Positions 25,874-34,509 of a DNA stretch of 64,000 nt are shown here, piece after piece; position 1 is the stretch's first letter, and the number at the start of each line of letters is the position of its first letter. The notes beneath the pieces were generated by a model that saw only the letters and a list, made by a program, of their open reading frames with translations, had not been told where the DNA came from and did no database searches. The position numbers were made by a program, and so were the translations under genes. The stretch spans positions 3,906,001 through 3,970,000 of the forward strand of contig NZ_CP166850.1 in NCBI RefSeq assembly GCF_041346945.1, in the 5' to 3' direction. Source of the DNA: Amycolatopsis sp. cg9 (GTDB lineage: Bacteria > Actinomycetota > Actinomycetes > Mycobacteriales > Pseudonocardiaceae).

Positions 25874-25900
25874 TTTACATCGTTGGAACAACGTTGTAAA
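25874..25900. promoter_or_regulatory. LacI-type operator between the transporter operon and its regulator
   Basis: Arms TTTACATCGTTG and CAACGTTGTAAA around GAA form a 12-bp dyad with one mismatch. It lies 77 nt upstream of the ytfQ-like start and 51 nt upstream of the regulator start, so one site could repress both divergent promoters. The central CG step of each half-site is typical of LacI-family operators. Confidence 0.75.
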
Positions 25901-25951
25901 CCGGCAAATTATCGCTATGCTGCGTGCTCACCACCTGAGAAGGAGCCGCCC

Positions 25952-26953
25952 GTGACCGTGACGCTCAAAGACGTCGCCACGCTCGCCGGAGTGTCGGTGA
26001 AGACGGTGTCGAACGTGGTGAACGGCTACGCCTTCGTCAAGCCGGAAAACCGGCGGCGGGTGGAGGAAGCACTGGCGGCGACGGGGTACCGGCCCAACGT
26101 CGGGGCGCGGAACCTGCGCCGCGGCCGCACGGGGTTCCTGGCGCTGATGGTGCCGGAGCTGTCCATCCCGTACTTCGGCGAGCTGGCCGGCCTGGTCATC
26201 ACGGCCGCCCAGAAGCGCGGGTGGAGCGTCCTGATCGAACAGACGCAGGGCACGCGGTCCCGCGAGCGCGAGACGCTGGCGTCACTGGGCCCGCACCTGG
26301 TCGACGGCGCGCTGGTGCACCCGGAAGCCCTGGAGGCGGCGGACTTCCCGTCCCCGGGCGAGATCCCGCTGGTGATGCTGGGCGAGCACGCGGTGGACGT
26401 ACCGATCGACCACGTGGCGATCGACAACGTCCTGGCCGCCCGCACGGCGGTGTCCCACCTGACTTCCCTGGGCCGGACGCGGATCGCGGCGATCGGGCGC
26501 AATCCCGCGCGTGGGACGTCTTCGCAGCGTCTGGCGGGCTACCGGGAGGCGCTGTCCGCCGCCGGTCTGTCCTATTCGGACACCTTGGTGGCGCCCGCCG
26601 AGAAGTGGCACCGCTCGGTGGGATCGGCGGCGATGAAGGCGCTGCTGGGCTTGCCGTCGCCGCCCGACGCGGTGTTCTGCTTCAACGACCTGCTGGCGAT
26701 CGGCGCGATGCGCGCGGTGGCGGAGCTGGGGCTGCGGGTACCGGAGGACGTGGCCATCGTGGGCTTCGACAACAATGAGGAGAGCGCGTTTTCCCTCCCG
26801 TCGTTGACGACGATCGCCCCGGACAAGACGGCACTGGCCGAGGCGGCGATCGACCTGGTGCACCGGCGGATCACGGGGGACAAGGCGCAGCCGGCGCAGG
26901 ACATCCAGACACCGTTCGCGCTGGAGATCCGGGAAAGCACCCGCGGCCGCTGA
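25952..26953 (+). CDS. LacI-family transcriptional repressor
   Basis: 333 aa from GTG 25952, with AAGGAG 9 nt upstream. The N-terminal HTH reads VTLKDVATLAGVSVKTVSNVVNGYAFVKPENRRRV with hinge YRPNVGARNLRRGRTG; the rest is a type I sugar-sensing core (PDAVFCFNDLLAIGAMRAV, VAIVGFDNNE). It is divergent from the YtfQRT-YjfF/GH2 operon and most likely controls it, with the sugar as inducer. Confidence 0.9.
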   Translation: MTVTLKDVATLAGVSVKTVSNVVNGYAFVKPENRRRVEEALAATGYRPNVGARNLRRGRTGFLALMVPELSIPYFGELAGLVITAAQKRGWSVLIEQTQGTRSRERETLASLGPHLVDGALVHPEALEAADFPSPGEIPLVMLGEHAVDVPIDHVAIDNVLAARTAVSHLTSLGRTRIAAIGRNPARGTSSQRLAGYREALSAAGLSYSDTLVAPAEKWHRSVGSAAMKALLGLPSPPDAVFCFNDLLAIGAMRAVAELGLRVPEDVAIVGFDNNEESAFSLPSLTTIAPDKTALAEAAIDLVHRRITGDKAQPAQDIQTPFALEIRESTRGR

Positions 26954-27007
26954 CGTGGTGCCGGTGCCGCCGGCGGGCGGTTGGGCCGTTGGGCCCGTCT
27001 CGACCCG

Positions 27008-27040
27008 GCGGGTTCCGCACTCGCTTGCGGCGGAACCCGC
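27008..27040. terminator. 11-bp hairpin downstream of the LacI gene
   Basis: Arms 27008-27018 and 27030-27040 (GCGGGTTCCGC and its complement) with an 11-nt loop, 54 nt after the regulator stop. Likely rho-independent terminator of the actinomycete kind. Confidence 0.6.
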
Positions 27041-27041
27041 T

Positions 27042-27094
27042 GTCTTGAATGAGTCATTCAGGACCTCCGGTGACCTGAATGACTCATTCAAGAC
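27042..27094. repeat. Palindrome-within-hairpin element with GAATGAGTCATTC
   Basis: Arms 27042-27062 and 27074-27094 are perfect 21-bp reverse complements. Each arm also contains its own near-perfect palindrome TGAATGAGTCATTCA (27046-27060 and 27076-27090), so the element can fold as one long hairpin or two short ones. It sits between the convergent LacI and AAA-ATPase genes, 34 nt from the latter's stop. The same core recurs five times at 63298-63430. Confidence 0.8.
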
Positions 27095-27128
27095 CTTTGC
27101 CGGGCGCGGAACGCATCGGCGTGCGCCG

Positions 27129-28292
27129 TCAGCGGGCCGGCCAGTGCCATGAAGGGCGGTCCAGCCGGCCCTGTCCCACCAGTTTCGTCTCCCCGCACTC
27201 CTTCTCCAGCTCCACCGTCCCCACCTCCGCCACCTCGGACAAGGCCCGGATCAGGGAGGCCGCGTGGGAAACCACCACCACCTGGGTCTCCTTCGCCGCG
27301 GTGGCGATCAACACCGCCAACGCCGGGAGGAGGTCCGGGTGGAGGCTCGTCTCCGGTTCGTTCAGCACCAGCAGCTCCGGTGGCCGCGGGGTCAGCAGGG
27401 CCGCCACCCACAGCAGGTAGCGCAGCGTTCCGTCCGAAAGCTCCGCCGCCGACAGGGGGCGCAGCAACCCGTGCTGGTGGAAGCGGAGCGACAACGTGCC
27501 GTCGGCCTGGGCCACCGAGAGGCGTGAGCCCGGGAAGGCCGCGTCCACGACGGACTCCAGGTCCGCGGCGTGGCCCACCTCGATGATCGTCTGCAACGCC
27601 GCCGCCAGGTCGGCGCCGTCGTGGGACAGGACGAACGTGCGGGTGCCGATGCGGGATTGGCGGGCCGGGGCCGCGGCGTCCGTGCGGAAGTGGTCGTAGA
27701 AGCGCCATGATCGGATGCGCTCGCGCAGGACCAGCAGTTCCGGGCACGCACGCGGGTCCGCGAACTCGCTCAGCATGCTGTCGGACGGCCGGATCTCGAA
27801 CCGGTCCTCGCCCCACGCGCCGGACGCCACGCGGGTGCGGACAGACGGGCCCGCGCGGTCGGCGAGCAGGGCGGCCGGCCGGAGGACGGGGCCGGACCAG
27901 ACCGCTTCGCGCTTGAACTCCGGGTCCAGGTTGAACACCGACTCGGCCGGCACCGGCAGGCCGAGGTCGAGCGCGTAGCCGAACTCGTCGCCCGCGAAGC
28001 CCAGGCGGAGGCCGACCGCCTTCGAACGGACCGTGCCCTGGACCGGGGTACGGCCTTCGCGCACCGCGCGGCCGACCGTCTCCGGGCCGGCCCACAGCGT
28101 CGACGGCAGGCCGCCTTCGCGGGCCAGTGCCGCCACCGCGCCGTTGCGGGACGCGTCCGCCAGCAGGCGCAGGGCGCGGTAGAGGCTCGACTTGCCGCTG
28201 CCGTTCGGGCCGGTGACGACGGTCAGGCCGGACAGCGGCAGCACCAGGTCGCGCAGCGAACGGTAGTTCTCGACGGCCAGCGTGGTCAGCAT
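27129..28292 (-). CDS. AAA/SMC-like ATPase (AAA_21 family, RecF/ABC-type)
   Basis: 387 aa. Begins LTTLAVENYRSLRDLVLPLSGLTVVTGPNGSGKSS with Walker A at residues 28-36; an ABC-like signature LSDGTLRYLLW; Walker B LLVLNEPETSLHP and the switch VVVSHAASLIRAL. This is the stand-alone ATPase related to RecF and OLD-family heads. No TOPRIM or nuclease domain is attached and no nuclease gene is adjacent, so a defence role is not supported by context. Function unknown. Confidence 0.85.
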   Translation of the reverse strand: MLTTLAVENYRSLRDLVLPLSGLTVVTGPNGSGKSSLYRALRLLADASRNGAVAALAREGGLPSTLWAGPETVGRAVREGRTPVQGTVRSKAVGLRLGFAGDEFGYALDLGLPVPAESVFNLDPEFKREAVWSGPVLRPAALLADRAGPSVRTRVASGAWGEDRFEIRPSDSMLSEFADPRACPELLVLRERIRSWRFYDHFRTDAAAPARQSRIGTRTFVLSHDGADLAAALQTIIEVGHAADLESVVDAAFPGSRLSVAQADGTLSLRFHQHGLLRPLSAAELSDGTLRYLLWVAALLTPRPPELLVLNEPETSLHPDLLPALAVLIATAAKETQVVVVSHAASLIRALSEVAEVGTVELEKECGETKLVGQGRLDRPSWHWPAR

Positions 28293-28355
28293 GCCCCGAA
28301 CCTAACCGCCACCCCCGACAAAACAGATTCGTCCGATCTTTGTCCTGGCCGGGCG

Positions 28356-28410
28356 TTGACACCGGCGATTCCCAGCAGCCAGAATCGGCAACCGTCGATC
28401 CTATAGGATC
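28356..28410 (+). promoter_or_regulatory. Promoter and 14-bp palindromic operator of the GH27-GH95 operon
   Basis: TTGACA at 28356-28361 and CAGAAT at 28380-28385 (18-nt spacer) form a plausible promoter. The perfect palindrome GATCCTATAGGATC at 28397-28410 would lie at about +5 to +18, a repressor position. The operon ends with its own GntR-type regulator, which is the obvious candidate to bind here. 73 nt remain to the GH27 start. Confidence 0.6.
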
Positions 28411-28482
28411 TATGGTTCGGGTAACTCGCGCCGTGGTCCTCCGATGTCTGACGAAGTCCCCACCGACCTCGAAGGAGTGGTC

Positions 28483-30474
28483 ATGGCAGCACGCGGCAGA
28501 CGGGCCCTGGGTGCCCTCGCCGGACTGACGGTGATCGCCGGCCTGCTCACGGCCCCCGCGGCGCAAGCCGGACCGGAAGCGCAGCAGCCCCTCGCCCAGA
28601 AGCCCTACCTGGGCTGGAGCAGCTGGAGCCTCGAGTCGACGAACTACCCGGGCGTCAACCCGACCGGCCCGGCCAGCTGGCTCACCGAGGCCCACGTCCT
28701 CCAGCAGGCCGACGTCCTCGCCGCGAAGTTCAAGCAGCACGGCTACACCTACGTCAACATCGACGCCGGCTGGTCGAACGGCTTCGACGAGTACGCCCGC
28801 CCGGTCGTCAACCCCACGACCTTCCCGGACGGCATGAAGTACGTCGCCGACTACGTCCACCGCAAGGGCCTCAAGCTCGGCTCGTACCTGGCCGTCGGCC
28901 TGGACCTCAAGGCCTACCACGACGGCATCTCGCCGATCGCGGGCACCACGGGCTGCCACACCGGCGACCTCGTCTACCCGGACCTGCGCAAGACCAACGG
29001 CTGGGACTCCGCCTACAAGATCGACTTCACGAACCCGTGCGCGCAGTCCTACGTGGACTCCGTGGCGAAGCTGCTGGCCGATTGGGGCGTCGACTTCCTC
29101 AAGCTCGACGGCGTCGGCCCCGGCTCCTTCAAAGGCGGCGAGAACTACACGAACACCACCGACGTCGAGGCGTGGCACAAGGCGATCGCCAAGACCGGCC
29201 GCCCGATGGAGTTCGTCGTCTCCTGGGCGCTCAGCCACCGCCAGGCCGACGTCTGGACGGCCAACACGAACGGGTGGCGCGTCGACACCGACGTCGAGTG
29301 CTACTGCGACACGCTGGTGACTTGGGACAACTCGGTCAAGCAGCGCTGGAACGACGTCGTGCAGTGGATCCCCGACGCCGGCCCCGGGCACTGGAACAAC
29401 CTCGACTCCCTCGACGTCGGCAGCGGCAAGATGGACGGGCTCACCGAAGCCGAGCGTCAGAGTTACCTGACGCTGTGGGCGATCGAAGCCGCGCCGCTCT
29501 ACCTCGGCGACGACCTGACCCAGCTCGACGACTACGGCGTCAAGCTGCTGACCAACGACGAGGTCATCGCGGTCGACCAGGCCGGGATCCCGGCCAAGCC
29601 GGTGAGCCGGACGACCGAGCAGCAGGTCTGGTACAACCGCAACGCCGACGGCAGCTACACGGTGGCGCTGTTCAACCTGGCCGCCACGCCCGCCCGTGTC
29701 GCCGCGGACTTCGCGCAGCTCGGCATCGCCGGCCCGGTCGAGATCCGCGACCTCTGGGCGCACCGCACCGTCGGCGGCGCCTCGGCCGACCTGCCGGCCC
29801 ACGGTTCCCGGCTGTTCAAGGTCACCCCGCGAGACCGCTCCGCGCTCCAGGCGCCCGCGGTCGTGCACGGCACGGCGGCCACCGGCACCAGCGTCTCCCT
29901 GGCCTGGGACGCCTCGAAGGGCGCGCAGAACTACGACGTCTTCGTGAACGGCCGGAAGGCCACCACGGTGACCGGCCCGGGCGCCACCGTCACCGGTCTC
30001 CGGCCGTCGACCGCGTACGACTTCACGGTGGTGGCGAACCCGCGGTACGGCAGGCCGTCGGCGCCCAGCGAGCGGATCGGCCTGACCACGCCCGCCGCCG
30101 GCGGCCCCACGGCCTACGAGGCGGAAAACGGCAGCCCGCAAGGCGGAGCGACCGTCTACGACTGCTCGTGCAGCAACGGGAAGAAGGTCGGCTACCTCGG
30201 CGGCAGCGGGTACGTCGTGCTGCCGGCGGTGACCGTCGCCAAGGCGGGCACCTACCTGCTGCAGCTGTCCTACGTGGACGGTGACTCCAGCCGCACCGGG
30301 ATCGTCACGGTGAACGGCACCTCGTTCCCGCTGCCGGTCGACGGGAGCAACGATAGCGACTGGAACACGCCGCAGACGACGACCCTTCCGGTGTACCTGC
30401 GGGCCGGGGCCAACACCATCCAGATCGGCAACCAGGCAGGCTATGTCTACGACGTCGACAAGATCACCGTCTAG
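28483..30474 (+). CDS. Secreted GH27-type glycosidase with FnIII and CBM35-like modules
   Basis: 663 aa. ATG 28483 with GAAGGAG upstream is preferred over the 13-codon longer frame. Signal peptide to about residue 29. The (beta/alpha)8 barrel opens PYLGWSSWSLES and VNIDAGWSNG; the predicted nucleophile is Asp209 in DFLKLDGVG and the acid/base Asp270 in WRVDTDVEC. A beta-sandwich, an FnIII-like domain (about 455-545, VSLAWDASKGAQNYDVFVNG) and a CBM35-like module (about 550-663, AYEAENGSPQGGA) follow. GH27 covers alpha-galactosidases and beta-L-arabinopyranosidases. As the first gene of a transporter/GH95/CE7 operon it trims sugars outside the cell. The 3-prime end overlaps the permease gene by 32 nt. 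Confidence 0.85.
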   Translation: MAARGRRALGALAGLTVIAGLLTAPAAQAGPEAQQPLAQKPYLGWSSWSLESTNYPGVNPTGPASWLTEAHVLQQADVLAAKFKQHGYTYVNIDAGWSNGFDEYARPVVNPTTFPDGMKYVADYVHRKGLKLGSYLAVGLDLKAYHDGISPIAGTTGCHTGDLVYPDLRKTNGWDSAYKIDFTNPCAQSYVDSVAKLLADWGVDFLKLDGVGPGSFKGGENYTNTTDVEAWHKAIAKTGRPMEFVVSWALSHRQADVWTANTNGWRVDTDVECYCDTLVTWDNSVKQRWNDVVQWIPDAGPGHWNNLDSLDVGSGKMDGLTEAERQSYLTLWAIEAAPLYLGDDLTQLDDYGVKLLTNDEVIAVDQAGIPAKPVSRTTEQQVWYNRNADGSYTVALFNLAATPARVAADFAQLGIAGPVEIRDLWAHRTVGGASADLPAHGSRLFKVTPRDRSALQAPAVVHGTAATGTSVSLAWDASKGAQNYDVFVNGRKATTVTGPGATVTGLRPSTAYDFTVVANPRYGRPSAPSERIGLTTPAAGGPTAYEAENGSPQGGATVYDCSCSNGKKVGYLGGSGYVVLPAVTVAKAGTYLLQLSYVDGDSSRTGIVTVNGTSFPLPVDGSNDSDWNTPQTTTLPVYLRAGANTIQIGNQAGYVYDVDKITV

Positions 30475-31342
30475 GGTCCGGCGGGACACGCCGGTCGCGT
30501 GGCTGCTCATCAGCCCCGCGCTCGCCGGGTTCGCGGTGTTCTTCGCCTACCCGACCCTGCGCGGGCTCTACCTCAGCTTCACCGAGTTCCACGTCCTCAC
30601 CGCGCCGCGCTGGATCGGGCTCGGGAACTTCCGGCAGCTGTTCGCCGACGGCACGTTCTGGCACTCGCTGCTCGTCACGCTCTACTTCGTCGGGCTGTCG
30701 GTGGTGCTGGGCGTGCTGGTTTCGCTGGTGACGGCGGTGATCCTGCACCGGCTGGCGGTGCCGGCCACCGTCCGCGGGCTGCTGATCCTGCCGTTCCTCA
30801 TCTCCGGCGTGGTCACCGCGCTGGTCTGGTCGTGGATGCTCGACCCGCAGCTCGGCATCGTCAACGTCGTGCTCACGAAGCTCACCGGGCAGCCGGTGCT
30901 GTTCTTCGGCGACGGGGACTGGGCGGTGCCGGCGCTCGCCGGGCTCAACGTCTGGAAGTCCATGGGCTACAACGCGGTGCTGATCTTCGCCGGACTGCAG
31001 ACCATTCCATCCACTGTGTACGAAGCCGGCCGGATCGACGGCGCGAGCGAGCTCCAGATGTTCCGGCGGCTCACCGTGCCGCTGCTGCGGCCGATCCTGG
31101 TGATGGTCGTGGTGCTGACCGTGATCAGCTCGTTCCAGGTCTTCGACATCGTGCAGGTCACCACCAAGGGCGGCCCCGCGGACGCGTCGAAGGTGCTGCA
31201 GATGTACATCTACGACAAGGCGTTCGGCCAGTTCGACTTCGGCTACGCCGCCACCATGTCCCTCGCCCTGTTCGTGCTGCTGGCCGCGATCACCTTCGCC
31301 CAGCTGCGGATGGCTCGCGCGGGCGAGCCGGACACCGACTAG
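30443..31342 (+). CDS. Carbohydrate ABC transporter permease (MalF/UgpA-type)
   Basis: 299 aa with about six hydrophobic segments. The conserved EAA loop reads YEAGRIDGASELQMFRRLTVPLLRP, which docks to a MalK-type ATPase. The ATG 30443 lies inside the end of the GH27 gene; no later start has better support. No ATPase gene is in the operon, so it probably shares the housekeeping MsiK-type ATPase used by many actinomycete sugar importers (known for the class, inferred here). Confidence 0.88.
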   Translation: MSTTSTRSPSRVRRDTPVAWLLISPALAGFAVFFAYPTLRGLYLSFTEFHVLTAPRWIGLGNFRQLFADGTFWHSLLVTLYFVGLSVVLGVLVSLVTAVILHRLAVPATVRGLLILPFLISGVVTALVWSWMLDPQLGIVNVVLTKLTGQPVLFFGDGDWAVPALAGLNVWKSMGYNAVLIFAGLQTIPSTVYEAGRIDGASELQMFRRLTVPLLRPILVMVVVLTVISSFQVFDIVQVTTKGGPADASKVLQMYIYDKAFGQFDFGYAATMSLALFVLLAAITFAQLRMARAGEPDTD

Positions 31343-31351
31343 GAGCACCCC

Positions 31352-32230
31352 GTGCGTCGGATTTCCCCCGGCCGGGTCGTCGCCTGGGCGTACCTCGCGG
31401 TCGTCCTGGTGGGCACGATCTTCCCGTTCTACTGGATCGTCCGTACCGCGTTGTCGAACAACTACGCGATGGCGACGGACCCGTCGTCGCTGCTGCCGGT
31501 CGGCACGACGGCCGGCGCGTTCGAACGCGCGCTCGGCCTCGCGACCCCGGCGGAAGCCGCGGCGCAAGGCGGTTCGGCGGCGTCGCTCGACCTGCTGCTC
31601 GCGCTGCGGAACTCGGTGGTCTACGCGGTCCTGCTCACCGTCTGCGCGGTGTTCTTCTCCGCGCTCGCCGCGTACGCGTTCTCGCGGCTGCGGTGGAAGG
31701 GCCGCAACGGCGTGTTCGCCGTGCTGCTGACCGCGCTGATGGTGCCGCAGGTGCTGACGCTGCTGCCGAACTTCGTCCTGATCAAGGACCTGGGCCTGCT
31801 CAACAGCTTCGGCGGGATGGTCCTGCCGACGGCGTTCTTCTCCGCGTTCAACATCTTCTTCCTGCGCCAGTTCATGCTCGGGCTCAGCAACGAGGTCGAG
31901 GAGGCCGCGATCGTCGACGGCGCCGGGCCGCTGCGCGTCTGCTTCCGGATCGTGCTGCCGATGAGCGCGGCGCCGATCGCGACGCTGTCCCTGCTGACGT
32001 TCATCACCACCTGGAACGACTACCTGTGGCCGCTGCTGGTCACCAGCGACGACACCGTCCGCCCGCTCACCCTGGCGCTCGCGGTGTTCAAGCAGTCCTC
32101 GCCGCAGGCGGCGCTGGACTGGGCCGGCCTGATGGCCGCCACGCTCGTCGCCGCGCTGCCGATGCTGCTGCTGTTCGTGGTGTTCGGCCGCCGGCTCGTC
32201 GATTCCATCGGCTTCACGGGGTTGAAATGA
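31352..32230 (+). CDS. Carbohydrate ABC transporter permease (MalG/UgpE-type)
   Basis: 292 aa from GTG 31352, with AGGAG upstream. EAA loop NEVEEAAIVDGAGPLRVCFRIVLPMSAAP; the segment IFPFYWIVRTALSNNY is typical of MalG-like subunits. Pairs with the preceding permease, 9 nt away, and the lipoprotein at 35470. Its stop overlaps the GH95 start (ATGA at 32227-32230). Confidence 0.88.
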   Translation: MRRISPGRVVAWAYLAVVLVGTIFPFYWIVRTALSNNYAMATDPSSLLPVGTTAGAFERALGLATPAEAAAQGGSAASLDLLLALRNSVVYAVLLTVCAVFFSALAAYAFSRLRWKGRNGVFAVLLTALMVPQVLTLLPNFVLIKDLGLLNSFGGMVLPTAFFSAFNIFFLRQFMLGLSNEVEEAAIVDGAGPLRVCFRIVLPMSAAPIATLSLLTFITTWNDYLWPLLVTSDDTVRPLTLALAVFKQSSPQAALDWAGLMAATLVAALPMLLLFVVFGRRLVDSIGFTGLK

Positions 32231-34509
32231 CCGATCTCCTGCTCTCCTGGCCGCACCCGGCCGCCGACTGGACCGAGGCGATGCCCCTCGGCAACGGCCG
32301 GCTCGGCGCGATGGTCTTCGGCGGCGCGGGCCGCACGCGGATCCAGGTCAACGACGCCACCGTGTGGTCCGGCACCCCGGACGGCCCGGCCGCCGCGCTG
32401 GCCGCCGTCGACGCCGGACCGGACAAGCTCGCCGAAGTGCGGGAAGCCGTGTCCGCGCGGGACTTCCGGCGCGCCGAGAAACTCCTGATGGCGTTCGAAG
32501 GCCGGTACAGCCAGGAGTTCCTGCCCTATGTGGACCTCTGGCTGACGCTGCCCGACGGGATTTCGCACGGCCGCACCCTCGACCTGGACAGCGGCGTCGC
32601 CACCGAAAAGCTCACCATCGGCGGCCACGACGTCGAGCGCACGACGTGGGTGAGCCGGCCGGCGCAGGTCCTGTGCGTCGCGCTGTCCGGCCCGATCGAC
32701 GTCGGTGTCGAGGTGTCGACACCGCTGCGGGAGGTGTCGCGCGCTGGGCTGGACCTGGGCATCGAGATCCCGGTCGACGGGGCGCCGCGGCACGAGCCGC
32801 AGGTCGAGGAGCCGCTGCGGTACGGGACCGCCGAGGGCTACGACCCGTTCGGCGCGGTTTCCGTCCGGATCGCCCGGACCGGGTCCGGCGTCTTGATCGT
32901 CCTGGCCAGCTCCACCAGTGCGTACGACGCCTGGATCGGCGACCGCCGGCACACCCGGGACGAGCACCGGCGCCGCGCGGCCGTCCTCGCCGAGCGCGCC
33001 GCCGCGACCGGGGCGGCCGAACTGCGCCGGGCGCACGAAGCCGACCTCCGGCCGTTGCTCGCCGCCTCCTCGCTCAGGATCGGCGAGCGCCGCGGCGGCA
33101 CCCACGACGTCGCCGGACTGCTTTCGGGCGCGGACGAACAGCTCACCGCGACCGTGCTCTTCCAGTACGGGCGCTACCTCCTGGCGAGCGCGTCCCGGCC
33201 CGGCGCGCCACCCGCGAACCTGCAGGGCATCTGGAACGACGAGCTCCGCCCGGCCTGGTCGTCGAACTACACGATCAACATCAACACCCAGATGAACTAC
33301 TGGGCCGCGGAGACGACCGGGCTCGGCGAGTGCCACCAGCCGCTGTTCGACCTGCTCGGCAAGCTCGCGGTGACCGGCGCCGCCGTCGCGCGTGAGCTGT
33401 ACGGCGCCCGCGGCTGGGTCGCCCACCACAACACCGACCCGTGGGGCTGGGCGCTGCCGGCGGGCATGGGGCACGGCAACCCGTCCTGGGCGCTGTGGCA
33501 GATGGGCGGTGCCTGGCTCGTCCAGCACGCCTGGGACCACTACGACTTCACCCGCGACCGGGCCTTCCTCGAGCGCACGGCGTGGCCGCTGCTGCGCGGC
33601 TGCGCCGAGTTCTGCCTGGACTGGCTGGTCGAGCACGACGGCTTCCTCGGCACCTGCCCGTCGACCTCGCCGGAGAACCTGTTCCTCTCCGAGGCCGGGA
33701 CGAAGGAGTCGCTGACGCATTCGGCGACCATGGACCTCGTCCTGATCCGCGCGGTGTTCGAGCGGAGCCTCGCCGCCGCGGAGACGCTCGGGGTGTACGA
33801 CCCGGTGTGCACCGAGATCGAGGCCGCGCTGCCGAGGCTGCGCCCGCTGCCCGTGCTGCCGGACGGGCGGCTGGGGGAGTGGGCCGAAGACCGGCCCGAA
33901 GAAGATCCGGCGCACCGGCACCTGTCCCACCTCGTCGCGCTGTACCCGCTGGGGCAGCTCGACACCCCGGGACTGGTGGAAGCGGCCCGGCGGGTCCTGG
34001 ACCGGCGGGGACCGGGCGCGATGGGCTGGTCCTGGGCCTGGAAGATCGCGCTGCGCGCCCGGCTCGGCGACGGCGAGACCGCGCGGAAACTCCTCGGCGA
34101 GGCGACCCAGCCGTTCACCGGCGACCGCCACCGCGACGCCCCGGTCGACGGCTCCGAGTGGGGCGGGCTGCTGCCCAACCTGTTCAGCACGCACCCGCCG
34201 TTCCAGATCGACGGCAACTACGGCTTCCCGGCCGGGCTCGCGGAACTGGTGGTGCAGAGCCAGAACGGCGTGCTCGCGCTGCTGCCCGCGCTGCCGGCGG
34301 ACTGGCCGTCCGGGGAGGCCCGCGGCCTGCGCTGCCGCGGCGGGCTCGCCGCCGACGTCGAGTGGCGCGACGGCGAACTGCGCTACGCGGTCGTCCGGCG
34401 CCTGTCCGGCGACCCGGCCGAGCCGGTCCGGGTGCGCTACCGCGGCCGGGAAACCACGCTGTCGCTGCGGACCGGCGAGTCGACCGTCCTGAAAGGACTT
34501 CGATGCTGA
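32227..34509 (+). CDS. GH95-family glycosidase (alpha-L-fucosidase / alpha-L-galactosidase type)
   Basis: 760 aa without signal peptide, hence cytoplasmic. N-terminal beta-super-sandwich (WTEAMPLGNGRLGAMVFGG, DATVWSGTPDGPA) then an (alpha/alpha)6 barrel. By comparison with the Bifidobacterium enzyme, the catalytic set is Asn351 and Asn353 (NYTININTQMNYW), Glu483 (STSPENLF) and Asp662 (FQIDGNYGF); all are present. GH95 enzymes act by inversion on terminal alpha-1,2-L-fucose or L-galactose. Being internal, it would process imported oligosaccharides. The substrate choice between fucose and L-galactose cannot be made from sequence alone. Confidence 0.9.
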   Translation: MTDLLLSWPHPAADWTEAMPLGNGRLGAMVFGGAGRTRIQVNDATVWSGTPDGPAAALAAVDAGPDKLAEVREAVSARDFRRAEKLLMAFEGRYSQEFLPYVDLWLTLPDGISHGRTLDLDSGVATEKLTIGGHDVERTTWVSRPAQVLCVALSGPIDVGVEVSTPLREVSRAGLDLGIEIPVDGAPRHEPQVEEPLRYGTAEGYDPFGAVSVRIARTGSGVLIVLASSTSAYDAWIGDRRHTRDEHRRRAAVLAERAAATGAAELRRAHEADLRPLLAASSLRIGERRGGTHDVAGLLSGADEQLTATVLFQYGRYLLASASRPGAPPANLQGIWNDELRPAWSSNYTININTQMNYWAAETTGLGECHQPLFDLLGKLAVTGAAVARELYGARGWVAHHNTDPWGWALPAGMGHGNPSWALWQMGGAWLVQHAWDHYDFTRDRAFLERTAWPLLRGCAEFCLDWLVEHDGFLGTCPSTSPENLFLSEAGTKESLTHSATMDLVLIRAVFERSLAAAETLGVYDPVCTEIEAALPRLRPLPVLPDGRLGEWAEDRPEEDPAHRHLSHLVALYPLGQLDTPGLVEAARRVLDRRGPGAMGWSWAWKIALRARLGDGETARKLLGEATQPFTGDRHRDAPVDGSEWGGLLPNLFSTHPPFQIDGNYGFPAGLAELVVQSQNGVLALLPALPADWPSGEARGLRCRGGLAADVEWRDGELRYAVVRRLSGDPAEPVRVRYRGRETTLSLRTGESTVLKGLRC

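Noticed and set aside
27129..28292. Defence-system ATPase (Gabija or OLD-like)
   Set aside because: No TOPRIM domain in the protein and no nuclease or helicase partner next to it.
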